Position numbers and translations under genes: made by a program. From positions 19,317 through 83,316 of the forward strand of contig NZ_QURO01000003.1 of NCBI RefSeq assembly GCF_003426945.1: a stretch of DNA of 64,000 nt. The letters are read 5' to 3'. Source of the DNA: Thermus sediminis (GTDB lineage: Bacteria; Deinococcota; Deinococci; Deinococcales; Thermaceae). Within the stretch, counting starts at the first letter, position 1. The number at the start of each line of letters is the position of its first letter. This document shows, piece by piece, positions 33,803 through 41,922 of the stretch. The notes under the pieces were generated by a model. It was not told the DNA's origin. It did no database searches and saw only the letters and a program-made list of their open reading frames with translations.

Positions 33803-34030
33803 CTAGGGGAACTCCAGGGCGATAGCCAAGCGGTACAGCCCGTTCGCCTTCTCCACCAGGCCCCGCTGCACCAGGGGGGAGAGGGCCCGGTAGGCCCCCG
33901 CCATGCTGAAGCCCAAGGCCTCCATCACCTCCCCCAGGCTGGCCTCCCCCTTGGAGAGGTAGAGGAGGGCCCGGTACTCCCGCTCCCTTAGGCTTAGGTC
34001 TGCCAGCTCCCAAAGCTTCATGCGCTCCAT
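33803..34030 (-). CDS. Small winged-helix DNA-binding protein
   Basis: A 75-residue protein (MERMKLWELADLSLREREYR, ALLYLSKGEASLGEVMEALG, FSMAGAYRALSPLVQRGLVE), a compact winged helix like MarR- or TrmB-type regulators. ATG at 34030 has GGAGGG 7 bases upstream; TTG at 34045 is less likely. The DNA just upstream carries four repeats of a GCAGAATCTG word (34055-34210), possible operators or iterons for this protein. Confidence 0.6.
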   Translation of the reverse strand: MERMKLWELADLSLREREYRALLYLSKGEASLGEVMEALGFSMAGAYRALSPLVQRGLVEKANGLYRLAIALEFP

Positions 34031-34293
34031 GGATTGACCCTCCAAGAGGCTTCGTCATCGCGCTTTTGCAGAATCTGAGAAAGTGCCCCTCTCAAGGCGT
34101 TCTCGTAAGTTCCTTTCTCATCGCACTCTTGCAGAATCTGAAACTCACAAAGGCTTTCTCCATCGCACTTTTGCAGAATCTGGGAGAGAGTTGCAGAATC
34201 TGCAAAAGCGCCTTCCTCAAGGGCTTTTAGTGAGCCCTGTAGGCTACGGAAGGGAAGGGGGTCCTCCAGTTTCTGCAAGAAGCCCTTTGCCAT
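34018..34293 (-). CDS. Possible repeat-containing protein over the GCAGAATCTG repeats
   Basis: A 91-residue frame (MAKGFLQKLEDPLPFRSLQG) with three copies of a SQILQKCD-like unit, coded by the DNA repeats at 34055-34210. Codon use is less Thermus-like than in the neighbours. It may be a real short protein or only an open frame over operator repeats; I lean to the second because the repeats are conserved as DNA and one copy is inverted. Confidence 0.3.
   Translation of the reverse strand: MAKGFLQKLEDPLPFRSLQGSLKALEEGAFADSATLSQILQKCDGESLCEFQILQECDEKGTYENALRGALSQILQKRDDEASWRVNPWSA
34055..34210. repeat. Four GCAGAATCTG repeats, candidate iterons or operators
   Basis: Units near 34055, 34118 and 34161 share CATCGCNCTNTTGCAGAATC. 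A fourth at 34191-34210 is arranged as a palindrome (TTGCAGAATCTGCAA). Spacings are 63, 43 and about 30 bases. Confidence 0.65.
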
Positions 34294-34360
34294 GCGCTCC
34301 TCCTTGGGGCCCCGAGGGGGCCCTCCTAGTCTAGGGGGAGGTGGGGTGGAGGCTTCGCTC

Positions 34361-34554
34361 CTGTCTTACCCAGGAAGGCTGGGAACCTGGGTAAGACAGG
34401 TAAGGAGGGTCACCGACCTCCCTAGAAGATGCTTCCGGGGAACCTGGGTAAGATGCACGCCCCCCAAGGGGCCAGGCCCTCGAGGGCCTTCAGCCTCCCC
34501 GCGAGGACCGCCCGCCCCCGTCTTGCCCAGGAAGATCGGGAACCTGGGTAAGAC
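34361..34554. repeat. CCTGGGTAAGACAG palindromic sites
   Basis: CTGTCTTACCCAGG (34361-34374) and its complement (34386-34399) form a perfect 14-bp inverted repeat with an 11-base spacer. A half-site lies at 34443-34453, and a second pair, with one change, at 34520-34531 and 34543-34554. Another half-site is at 28281-28293. Confidence 0.65.
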
Positions 34555-34675
34555 AGGGGCCCCGGCACCCCCCACCCACCCCATGGTGGGGCCCTCGAGC
34601 CCCACCCCCTCTTCAGAGGCCCCCGAGCCGCTCCTGCAAGGCCTGGAAGGGCGCGGGTACAATGCCAAAGAGGGC

Positions 34676-34984
34676 ATGAGGATCACCTACGACCGGGAAG
34701 CGGACGCCCTTTACATCGCCTTCGGAGAGGGAGCGGCCACCGTGGAGGAGGTGGCCGAGGGGATCGCCCTGGACCGGGACGGCGAGGGCAGGCTCCTGGG
34801 GATTGAGATCCTGGACGCCAGCAAGCGCCTCCCCCTCGAGGCCCTCAGGTGCTTCGCCTCGGAAGGGGAGAGGTTGAAGGCCGCCCCGGGCCTGAAGGTG
34901 CTGGAGCGGGCGGGAAAGGCCCAGGTGGACCCGGGGGCCCTCGAGGCCCTGGAGGAGGGCCGGCGTGAGCCCGGTCGCCCCTGA
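34676..34984 (+). CDS. DUF2283 protein with a VapB-antitoxin-like tail
   Basis: A 102-residue protein. Residues 1-60 are a standard DUF2283 domain (MRITYDREADALYIAFGEGA, then GIALDRDGEGRLLGIEILDA). From residue 72 the sequence (GLKVLERAGKAQVDPGALEA) is nearly identical to the C-terminal tail of the antitoxin at 15964-16197, also at DNA level. DUF2283 proteins often accompany small toxin or antitoxin genes. A TACAAT box lies 12 bases upstream with a GAGGG site between. No toxin gene follows, so this is either an orphan antitoxin or a recombination product. Confidence 0.7.
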   Translation: MRITYDREADALYIAFGEGAATVEEVAEGIALDRDGEGRLLGIEILDASKRLPLEALRCFASEGERLKAAPGLKVLERAGKAQVDPGALEALEEGRREPGRP

Positions 34985-35108
34985 AATGGGCCCCACCAGG
35001 ACCCCACTCCCCTCGAGATAAGGGCGCTTGGAGAGGACCCTCCTGCTCTGGGTACAGGATCTTCCGGGTGGCCTCCGCCAGGACCGAAGGAGAACTTAGC
35101 CTATAGGC
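34985..35108 (-). pseudogene. Remnant of a PLD-ATPase-like gene
   Basis: On the minus strand SVLAEATRKILYPEQEGPLQ is a worn copy of the SVLAEAFRELLG region of the protein at 38869-40773, with a deletion in the middle. The DNA around 35022-35090 matches pieces of 39050-39200. Confidence 0.45.
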
Positions 35109-36081
35109 ATGCGCCCGTCCGGGCTCCAAGCCCTGAGGTCCAGACGCCTGAGCACCCTCCTCCTGGTTGGGGGGCTTTCCCTCATTGCCCTCGCCGGCAT
35201 TCTAAAGGTGCACCCCCTCTCAGGGGTCCTCCCCCTCCTCTTTGCCCTCTTCAGCATAGGGGCCTACAGGAGCCTCGCGGGCGAGACCGTGAGGGAGGAG
35301 GTGGCAAGGCGGCTAGGACTGGAGTCCCTCCCCGAGGCCGAGAGGGAAGGGCTTGGCCCACCCCTTCTCAAGGGCGAACCCGAATGGGGAGGGGAGCTCC
35401 GAGGGGAAGTCCTGGGCGTCCCTTTCCGGCGCCTCGAGGTGGGAGTCTGGGGGGCAAGGCGGTTTGGGAGGGTGGGCTACGGCTTTTCCGGGGTCCTTTA
35501 TGTGCTGGCCCTCCCCCGATCCCTCCCCGACCTCCACGTGGCCCCCCGGGGCTTCCCCACCTACCCAAGCCCCGGGGCTTCCCCACCTACCCAAGGGAGA
35601 GGTGGCCCTTTGTCCTGGGCTTCTTGGGGCTTCTCGCCATCGCCCTGGTCCTCCTTGACCGGCACCTCTCGGGCCTCCCCGTGATGGCCCGAGGGCATTC
35701 CCCCTTCTTCTCCTGACCTTTCCCTTCTTCTTCCTCTACCTCCTGGCCGCTTGGCGGGTGGCCACGGCGGAGCTTGGAAGGAGGGTGGAGCTTGGGGGGG
35801 AACTCCGGCGGCACTTCCGCGCTTGGGGCTACACCGGCCCCATCGGCCCCCAAGACCCCCTTGGCCGGGCCCTAGGGCGCCTCCGGGAGCTCGGGCCCTT
35901 CTGGCTTCGGGTGGAGGGGGAGGAAGCCCATCTCGCCCTCCTCAGGGAAGCCTTCCCCACGGACCCCCTGCTTTCCCCGGAAAGGGCCTTGGGACAGGGG
36001 GTGGAGTGGGTAAGAAGGGAACTCGAGGCCCTGGCGGAACTCGTGAGGGCCCTGGGGATGGAGGAAGAGCTCTGGGAGTAG
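35109..36081 (+). pseudogene. Membrane protein gene broken by a 26-bp tandem duplication and a C-tract change
   Basis: Three frames join into one protein. The first (MRPSGLQALRSRRLSTLLLV) has two membrane segments and a soluble part to HVAPRGFPTYP. A second copy of a 26-bp unit (35544-35569 and 35570-35595) shifts the frame; the next reads PFVLGFLGLLAIALVLLDRH. At a run of five C near 35700 another shift leads to LLLTFPFFFLYLLAAWRVAT and a C-terminal helical domain ending ALGMEEELWE at 36081. Two single events would restore about 320 residues. No family is recognised. Slipped-strand changes of this kind could be reversible. Confidence 0.6.
35544..35595. repeat. 26-bp tandem duplication
   Basis: Two perfect direct copies beginning CCCCGGGGCTTCCCCACC. 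The duplication is what shifts the reading frame. Confidence 0.85.
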
Positions 36082-36797
36082 AGAAGGAGCAGGAGAGGCT
36101 CGAGGGGCTCCGAGGTCCTCGAGGAGGGACAGCGTGAACTTGGTTCCCCCTCGAGGGGATACCCCGCCCAGGATCTCCCGGAAGGTCTTCGCCGGGACCA
36201 AGGGCCCCCCGAACCCTGGGGGCCAAGGTGAGCCCCCTTCCCCCGAACTGCGGGAGCTTGGGGGGGCCACCACCCGGGCTCCTCCGGCCTCCGCTTAAGG
36301 GGAAGGGGACCCCAAATAGGCCACGGAAGGTAGAGCGAGGGGGTAGGGTGGGGGAGCGGGACACATGTGGGACACATGCGGGACATGCCCTCTGCGCGCT
36401 GCACCATCTGGCTCTCCCTCGCCATGATGAATGGGCAAGAGCGTCATGCGCAAAAGGGGGCTTTTAGGCGCGGGCCCCAGGCTTCCCGCGCGAAAGCCTA
36501 CCTCCGCGCACAAAAGGGCCTCCCTGAGGAGTCCGGGTGCATAGAGTTGCCGGGGATCTCCGAGGATTCCCACATAAACCCCGTAAGGGGAGGCGGGGAG
36601 GAGACCGCCTTCAGGAGGTGGAAAGGTATGCAGGGAAGCTCCCCTAGTCTGAAGTGGTCAAGGCCGCCTAGCCCGTGAAGACCTCCCGCACCCCGGGTGT
36701 CTAGCGGGGAGTGGTCCGTGAGGGTGGGAGCGCTCTTGGGAGGCCAGAGACCAATGGGCCGCCTTCACAGCAACTCTAGGCCCCAGAACCCCTCCCC
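36082..36797. other. Gene-poor stretch of gene remnants and short repeats
   Basis: At 36150-36215 the minus strand resembles the LAEAFRELLGRVPPW part of the PLD-ATPase gene. At 36358-36388 GGGACACATG occurs in a threefold tandem. The segment 36583-36680 is similar to 38743-38820. GCGCAAAAGGG-like words occur at 36449 and 36507 as well as 25421. No frame here is convincing. Confidence 0.5.
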
Positions 36798-38417
36798 TCA
36801 GGGGGAAGTGAGGATGGTGCCCAAAGCCCCTACCGCCACAAAGCGGCCATTCCCGTAGGTGACGCCATTGAGGTCCTCATTCCTCCCCGAGTCCCGCTGC
36901 GTCCAGTTCACCCCGTCCGGGGAGGTGAGGATGGTGCCCCCAGGCCCCACCGCCACAAAGAGGCCATTCCCGTAGGTAACGCCCCTAAGGTTCGCCCTCG
37001 TCCCCGAGTCCCGCCGCGTCCAGTTCTCCCCGTCCGGGGAGGTGAGGATGACGCCACCTTGCTGCGACACCCCCGCCGCCACAAAGAGATCAGACCCGTG
37101 GGTGACACCATAGAGGGTCTCGTTCGTCCCCGAATCCCGCCGCGTCCAGTTCTCCCCGTCCGGGGAGGTAAGGATGACGCCACTTCGCAACACCCCCCCC
37201 ACCGCCACAAAGCGACCGGACCCGTAGGTGACGCCCCAAAGCGATAGGGCCATCCCCGAGGCCGTCCGCGTCCAGTTCTCCCCGTCCGGGGAGGTGAGGA
37301 TGATGCCCAAACTCCCCACCGCCACAAAGAGGCCATTCCCGTAGGTGACGCCCTGAAGCTCCTTGTCCGTCCCCGAGCGCCGCTCCGTCCAGTTCACCCC
37401 GTCCGGGGAGGTGAGGATGATGCCCAAACCCCCCACCGCCACAAAGAGGCCATTCCCGTAGGTGACGCCCCAAAGCCATCGTTGCGTGCCCGAGTCCCGC
37501 TCCGTCCAGTTCACCCCGTCCGGGGAGGTGAGGATGGTGCCCCCATCCCCCACCGCCACAAAGAGGCCATTCCCGTAGGTGACGCCCCAAAGCCATCGTT
37601 GCGTGCCCGAGTCCCGCTCCGTCCAAGTGGTACCGCCCGCGGCCGTCACCGTAAGGCTCAGGCTCGCCGTCCTGGTCAGGCTCCCCGAGACCGCCTGGAC
37701 CTGCAGGTTGTAGGTCCCCGTGGCCACACCGCTGGCCACATTGACGGTGAGGGTCTGGGTCACAGGGGTGTTGGGGTCCGACACGTTCACCGTGGTGGGG
37801 GGGAGGGTCACCCCCGGGGGAGCCCCCACCAGGCTCAGGTCCACCGTCCCCGTGAACCCCCCCTGCGGGGTAAGGGTGAGCTGGGTGGTGCCGCTGCCTC
37901 CCTGCTGCACGGTGAGGCTCGTGGGGTTGAGGCTCAGAGTGAAGTCGGGGGCCGGGGGTGGGGCCGTCACCGTAAGGCTCAGGCTCGCCGTCCTGGTCAG
38001 GCTCCCCGAGACCGCCTGGACCTGCAGGTTGTAGGTCCCCGTGGCCACACCGCTGGCCACATTGACGGTGAGGGTCTGGGTCACAGGGGTGTTGGGGTCC
38101 GACACGTTCACCGTGGTGGGGGGGAGGGTCACCCCCGGGGGAGCCCCCACCAGGCTCAGGTCCACCGTCCCCGTGAACCCCCCCTGCGGGGTAAGGGTGA
38201 GCTGGGTGGTGCCGCTGCCTCCCTGCTGCACGGTGAGGCTCGTGGGGTTGAGGCTGATGGTGAAGCTGGGGGTAGAGCCGCCACCTCCACCGCTGCCACC
38301 ACCGCCGCCGCCATCTCCACCGCCACCACCGCCACTCCCGCCCGTCTGCCCTCCACACGCGGAGAGGAGAAGGGCCAGCCCCAAGGAGAGGGCCAGAAGC
38401 CTAAACGCGCCGTTCAT
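36798..38417 (-). CDS. Lipoprotein with two Ig-like repeats and a seven-repeat propeller-like domain
   Basis: A 539-residue exported lipoprotein. The signal peptide ends in LLLSACGG with the lipid-bearing Cys at 21. A glycine-rich linker follows, then two nearly identical domains of 107 residues (FTLSLNPTSLTVQQGGSGTT, then TYNLQVQAVSGSLTRTASLS). The C-terminal part has seven units of about 43 residues (WTERDSGTQRWLWGVTYGNG, then LFVAVGDGGTILTSPDGVN), like BNR or Ycf48-type beta-propeller blades. ATG at 38417 follows GAGGAGG by about 7 bases. It is probably displayed on the cell envelope; ligand unknown. Confidence 0.82.
   Translation of the reverse strand: MNGAFRLLALSLGLALLLSACGGQTGGSGGGGGGDGGGGGGSGGGGGSTPSFTISLNPTSLTVQQGGSGTTQLTLTPQGGFTGTVDLSLVGAPPGVTLPPTTVNVSDPNTPVTQTLTVNVASGVATGTYNLQVQAVSGSLTRTASLSLTVTAPPPAPDFTLSLNPTSLTVQQGGSGTTQLTLTPQGGFTGTVDLSLVGAPPGVTLPPTTVNVSDPNTPVTQTLTVNVASGVATGTYNLQVQAVSGSLTRTASLSLTVTAAGGTTWTERDSGTQRWLWGVTYGNGLFVAVGDGGTILTSPDGVNWTERDSGTQRWLWGVTYGNGLFVAVGGLGIILTSPDGVNWTERRSGTDKELQGVTYGNGLFVAVGSLGIILTSPDGENWTRTASGMALSLWGVTYGSGRFVAVGGVLRSGVILTSPDGENWTRRDSGTNETLYGVTHGSDLFVAAGVSQQGGVILTSPDGENWTRRDSGTRANLRGVTYGNGLFVAVGPGGTILTSPDGVNWTQRDSGRNEDLNGVTYGNGRFVAVGALGTILTSP
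37644..38262. repeat. 321-bp direct repeats coding the two Ig-like domains
   Basis: The stretches 37644-37963 and 37965-38262 are almost identical at 321-bp offset, so the domain pair arose by recent duplication. Confidence 0.8.
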
Positions 38418-38868
38418 AGTCCACCTCCTCTTGACAGCGATTTTAGCAGAACCTGGAAGGGCTCGCATTAGGTAACCGGGGCTTGGGAAGGGAGGCTCCT
38501 CCCTACCTTGGCCAGCCTCCCCTGAGGGGGTCCAAAGCCCATGGAGGGGGTGGGGGTTCTCCATGGGAATCCCTTCGGATGGGAAAACCTCTCTGTTGCA
38601 GGCGGTAACTGGCGGTAAGGCGGGGCCCATTGGAGTTGCCATCTCGCCGGGCGGTCCAGGGAGGGGCCTCTCCCGCCTCGCCTTGGCCGGGACCTCCGTG
38701 TAGGAAAGCTTGTTCCACGCACAAAAGAGCGGCCAAGCAAAGGGAGGCGGGGAGGAGGTCCCCTCCAGGGGGTGGAAAGGTATGCGAGATTCCCCTGGAG
38801 GTTCTCCAGGCCGCCTAGGCCCCTCCCGAAAACCCCCTTAGAACGGCCTGTAAGGGGAGTCCGGCCCC
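38418..38868. other. Gene-free stretch with a repeated non-coding segment
   Basis: The part 38743-38820 (AGGCGGGGAGGAGG ... GGTGGAAAGGTATGC) is similar to 36583-36680. A CGCACAAAAG word at 38718 is shared with 36507. I see no gene. Confidence 0.45.
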
Positions 38869-40773
38869 TCATCCCCTCTTCCTAAAGGGCCACAGGGAAA
38901 GCCCAAGAAGCCCCATGCGCCTAAGGGGCTCAGCCCGGAGGACCAGGTACTCCCCACGGCTCTCCTCGGCGCACCACCCGGGGAGCTCTTTGGCGTAGGC
39001 CTTGGCGGTCTCCTCCCCGGGGGTCTTCACCCAGACCTCACCCCCCTCGAGGCGATAGGGGTGCTTGGAGAGGACCTTCCGCACCAGCTCCCGCACCTCC
39101 TCCAGGTAGCGGGCGCTCTCCTCCTCGGCGGTGTAGGTCCTCACCCAGGGGGGCACCCGGCCCAGGAGCTCCCGGAAGGCCTCCGCCAGAACCGAGGTGG
39201 CGGCCTCCAGCCAGTCCTCCCTCTCCCCCAGGGCCTCCCGGACCCTAGGGGCCAGGGCCCGGAAGAAGCGGTCCCCCACCGTGAGGAGGAGGCGCTGGGC
39301 CTCGGCGTGCACCCGCTTGGCCCGGTCCTGGGGCAGCACGGCGTCCGTGTAGACCAGAAGGGCCCGCTTGCGCACCTCGTCCGGGAGCCTGTAGCTCTGG
39401 GAGGCGTTCAGCGAAAGGACCACGGGCGCCTTGGGGGGACCGAGGAACTCGTAGTCCCCCTTGATGAGGCTCTCCCCTGGGTTCCGCACCTGGAGGAGGC
39501 TCACATCGTCGTAGACCACGGGGAAGCGGGAGAGGGCCCTGAGGGCCTCCACCCTCTCCTTGGTGAAGTCCTTCCCGGGCTGCATCCCCACCTCCAGCCC
39601 GGCCATGCTCTTGAGGGCGAAGCGGAGAAAGCTGGTCTTGCCGGTGTTGCTCTTGCCGTAGACCACCGCCCACAGGGGGTAGGCGTGGGGCGGGAGACCT
39701 TCCAGGTGGGCCCGGTGAAGAAGACTCGCCATGTAGGGGGAGGCGTAAAGCCAGGCCAGAAGCCGGAAGAAGGCCTCCGTCTGCCTAAGGGCGTCGTCCC
39801 GCTCCAGGAAGTGGCGCTCGTAGCCGGAGAGGAAGGCCAGGATGGCCTCGGCGTCCTCCCGCACCCCCGGCGCCTCCAGGGAGAGGAAGGGGCGGAGCTC
39901 CCCTTGGAGGAGAACCCCCTCCTCGGTGAGGTCCAGGAGGGGCGCCTCCTCCTCCTGGGAGAGGGGAAGGCGCCGTGCCACCTCGAGGCCCTTCCTCCCC
40001 AGGGTGAAGACCTTGGCCTCGCCCTTCCTCTTGGCCTCCGCCGCCTGGGCGATGGCCTGGGCCGCCCTGCGCTTGGGAGCGGGCAGGCACTCCACCCGCA
40101 TCACCGCGGGAACCTCCACCTCCCTCACCGCCAGGACCACCTCCCGCCCTGCCGCCCCCTCCAGGAGGGGAAGCTCGTGGGGCTTTGCCTCCCGGAGGAG
40201 GAGCTCCGGGCGCAAGGGGTCGCTCTCCCCCCGCACCGCCTCGTAGAGGGCCTCGAGGGTTCGGAAGGCCTCCTCCCCCTCGAAGCGGAGGGCGAACTCC
40301 AGCTGGGAGAACTCGCCCGTCTCCAGGGCCCGCTCCGAGAGGTTGGGGCTCCCCAGGAGGGCCCAGCGCGTCCCGTCCGCCTCCTCCACCAGGAAGAGCT
40401 TGGCGTGGGAGGGCCTCCGGGAGAGGAGAAATCTCAGCTTCCCCAGCCGGGCCTTCTCCGCAAGCCTCTCCTCCTCCCCCTCCCACACCACCCGGAGGCT
40501 CCGGGCGACCTCCTCCTGCACCAAGAACTGCACCTCGAGAAGCCGCTGGAAGGCCCCCTCGAGGGGAAGGGCCGTCTCGTAGCCGAAGACCACCTCCAGC
40601 TCCTCCACCTCCCGGCTCAGGCGGGCAAGCAGCCTCGCCGAAGCCGAGTGGGTGAGGACCCTTAAGCGCCTAGCCCCCTCCAGCTCCTCCAAGGAGAAGG
40701 AGGCAGGCCCCAGGAGCTCCGCCCGGAAGACCTGGAGGCCGAAGAGGTTTCCCATAAAGAGCGGATCGTGCAT
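38869..40773 (-). CDS. PLD-type nuclease domain fused to a P-loop ATPase
   Basis: A 634-residue protein. The N-terminal part has one phospholipase-D-type motif: SHAKLFLVEEADG (His123-x-Lys125) and LLGSPNLSERAL (141-152). The C-terminal half is an ATPase: Walker A VYGKSNTGKTSFLRFALKSM (from 371), Walker B FPVVYDDV (417-424) and a sensor-like VLSLNAS (452-458), an SF3-helicase- or viral-type order. A PLD nuclease joined to such an ATPase suggests DNA processing in plasmid replication or defence. ATG at 40773 has GGAGGGAGG directly upstream. Remnants of a related gene lie near 35000 and 36180. Confidence 0.72.
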   Translation of the reverse strand: MHDPLFMGNLFGLQVFRAELLGPASFSLEELEGARRLRVLTHSASARLLARLSREVEELEVVFGYETALPLEGAFQRLLEVQFLVQEEVARSLRVVWEGEEERLAEKARLGKLRFLLSRRPSHAKLFLVEEADGTRWALLGSPNLSERALETGEFSQLEFALRFEGEEAFRTLEALYEAVRGESDPLRPELLLREAKPHELPLLEGAAGREVVLAVREVEVPAVMRVECLPAPKRRAAQAIAQAAEAKRKGEAKVFTLGRKGLEVARRLPLSQEEEAPLLDLTEEGVLLQGELRPFLSLEAPGVREDAEAILAFLSGYERHFLERDDALRQTEAFFRLLAWLYASPYMASLLHRAHLEGLPPHAYPLWAVVYGKSNTGKTSFLRFALKSMAGLEVGMQPGKDFTKERVEALRALSRFPVVYDDVSLLQVRNPGESLIKGDYEFLGPPKAPVVLSLNASQSYRLPDEVRKRALLVYTDAVLPQDRAKRVHAEAQRLLLTVGDRFFRALAPRVREALGEREDWLEAATSVLAEAFRELLGRVPPWVRTYTAEEESARYLEEVRELVRKVLSKHPYRLEGGEVWVKTPGEETAKAYAKELPGWCAEESRGEYLVLRAEPLRRMGLLGLSLWPFRKRG

Positions 40774-41053
40774 CCTCCCTCCTTCAGATGGAACTGCATC
40801 GTTCCCATCCTAGATGGGGCCTTCCCGCCCCCAGGGATGGGGTGCGGCGAGGCTAGAACAACTGGGGGGCGAAGCCCCCGCTTGGTAACTCGCCGCGAAA
40901 CAGAGGATAGGTTCAGAGGAGGTCCTGGACCTTTTTGGCCCTTTCTTCGAGAGTTTCCAGAGCCCCTGGCCCAAATGAACCGCTTTGGGGCCCCTACCCC
41001 AAGTGAACCGCCTATGCGTGTCTACCGTTTCTTTGGGGACTAAAATGGGGAAG
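40774..41053. other. Intergenic stretch with palindromic repeats and a leaderless promoter
   Basis: It holds a partial and a full copy of the dispersed repeat (40962-41008) and TAAAAT at 41041-41046, 7 bases before the ATG of the DUF433 gene. Confidence 0.5.
40962..41008. repeat. Dispersed palindromic repeat, partial plus full copy in tandem
   Basis: A 5' truncated copy ends CCCAAATGAAC at 40980 and a full 28-bp copy follows directly at 40981-41008. Confidence 0.75.
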
Positions 41054-41296
41054 ATGCCTCGCTTCACTCGGATCACCGTCAACCCCGAACAGATGGACGG
41101 CGTGCCTTGTATCCGCCGCCTCAGGATCCCCGTGGCCACGGTGGTGGGCATGGTGGCCGAGGGGATGGATATGGCAGAGATCCTGGAAGCCTATCCGGAC
41201 CTCGAGGCCGAGGACATTCGGGAGGCCCTCCGCTACGCGGCCCTGGCGGTCCAGGAGCGGGAGCTCCCCCCGGTCAGGCCGGAGTCCGCCCGGTAG
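41054..41296 (+). CDS. DUF433 antitoxin-like protein
   Basis: An 80-residue protein starting MPRFTRITVNPEQMDGVPCI and continuing RRLRIPVATVVGMVAEGMDM, with the GxPCIRxxRIPV core of DUF433. DUF433 proteins are usually antitoxins or regulators coupled to DUF5615 PIN-like toxins, and that partner follows. ATG at 41054 lies 7 bases after TAAAAT, so it is preferred to the ATG at 41045. Confidence 0.8.
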   Translation: MPRFTRITVNPEQMDGVPCIRRLRIPVATVVGMVAEGMDMAEILEAYPDLEAEDIREALRYAALAVQERELPPVRPESAR

Positions 41297-41304
41297 GGTG
41301 AGCC

Positions 41305-41682
41305 TTGAGGTTCCTGGTGGACAACCCCCTGTCTCCCAGGGTGGCGGAGGCGCTCCGGCAGGCCGGGCACGACGCCGTTCACGTGCGGGAGTACGGGCTT
41401 CAGGCCGCCCTTGACCTGGAGATCTTCGAGCGGGCGGCGGAGGAGGGCCGGATCCTGGTCTCTGCCGACACCGACTTCGGAACCCTACTGGCCCAGCGCG
41501 CCGCCTCCCATCCTTCCGTGGTCCTATTCCGGCTCTCCGCGGGGCGGAGGCCCGAGTTCCAGGCCGCCCTGCTCCTGGAGAACCTCTCCCAGATCGCGGA
41601 GGACCTGGAGCGGGGGTGCGTGGCGGTCTTTGAGGACGACCGCATCCGCATCCGGCGGTTGCCCCTTTTCCAGCGGGACTGA
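41305..41682 (+). CDS. DUF5615 PIN-like toxin
   Basis: A 125-residue protein with MRFLVDNPLSPRVAEALRQA, GHDAVHVREYGL, ILVSADTDFGTLLAQR and VVLFRLSAGRRPEFQAALLL, the acidic-residue order of DUF5615 PIN-like proteins. TTG is the start codon, 8 bases after the DUF433 stop. It is presumably an RNase toxin kept silent by the DUF433 protein. Confidence 0.8.
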   Translation: MRFLVDNPLSPRVAEALRQAGHDAVHVREYGLQAALDLEIFERAAEEGRILVSADTDFGTLLAQRAASHPSVVLFRLSAGRRPEFQAALLLENLSQIAEDLERGCVAVFEDDRIRIRRLPLFQRD

Positions 41683-41690
41683 GCGCCTTC

Positions 41691-41718
41691 CGCTTTGGGG
41701 CCCCTACCCCAAATGAAC
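41691..41718. repeat. Dispersed 28-bp palindromic repeat
   Basis: A full copy 8 bases after the DUF5615 stop; it could act as a terminator there but has no T-tract. Confidence 0.8.
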
Positions 41719-41922
41719 CGCCACCTCTTCGGGTCACCGCGGAATCACGCGACCCTTCAGGACGTACACGGAGGATAGGTTCCGCTAAACAACACCCTCC
41801 TCCTTCGCCTTTCCCACCTCCACCCGCCGCACCACCGCGGGGAGGTCTTCCTCGGTGAGGCCCGCCTCGAGGAGATACCGCCGCCCTGGGGGTTGGGAAA
41901 GGACCGGGTTCCCAGTGCCCCG

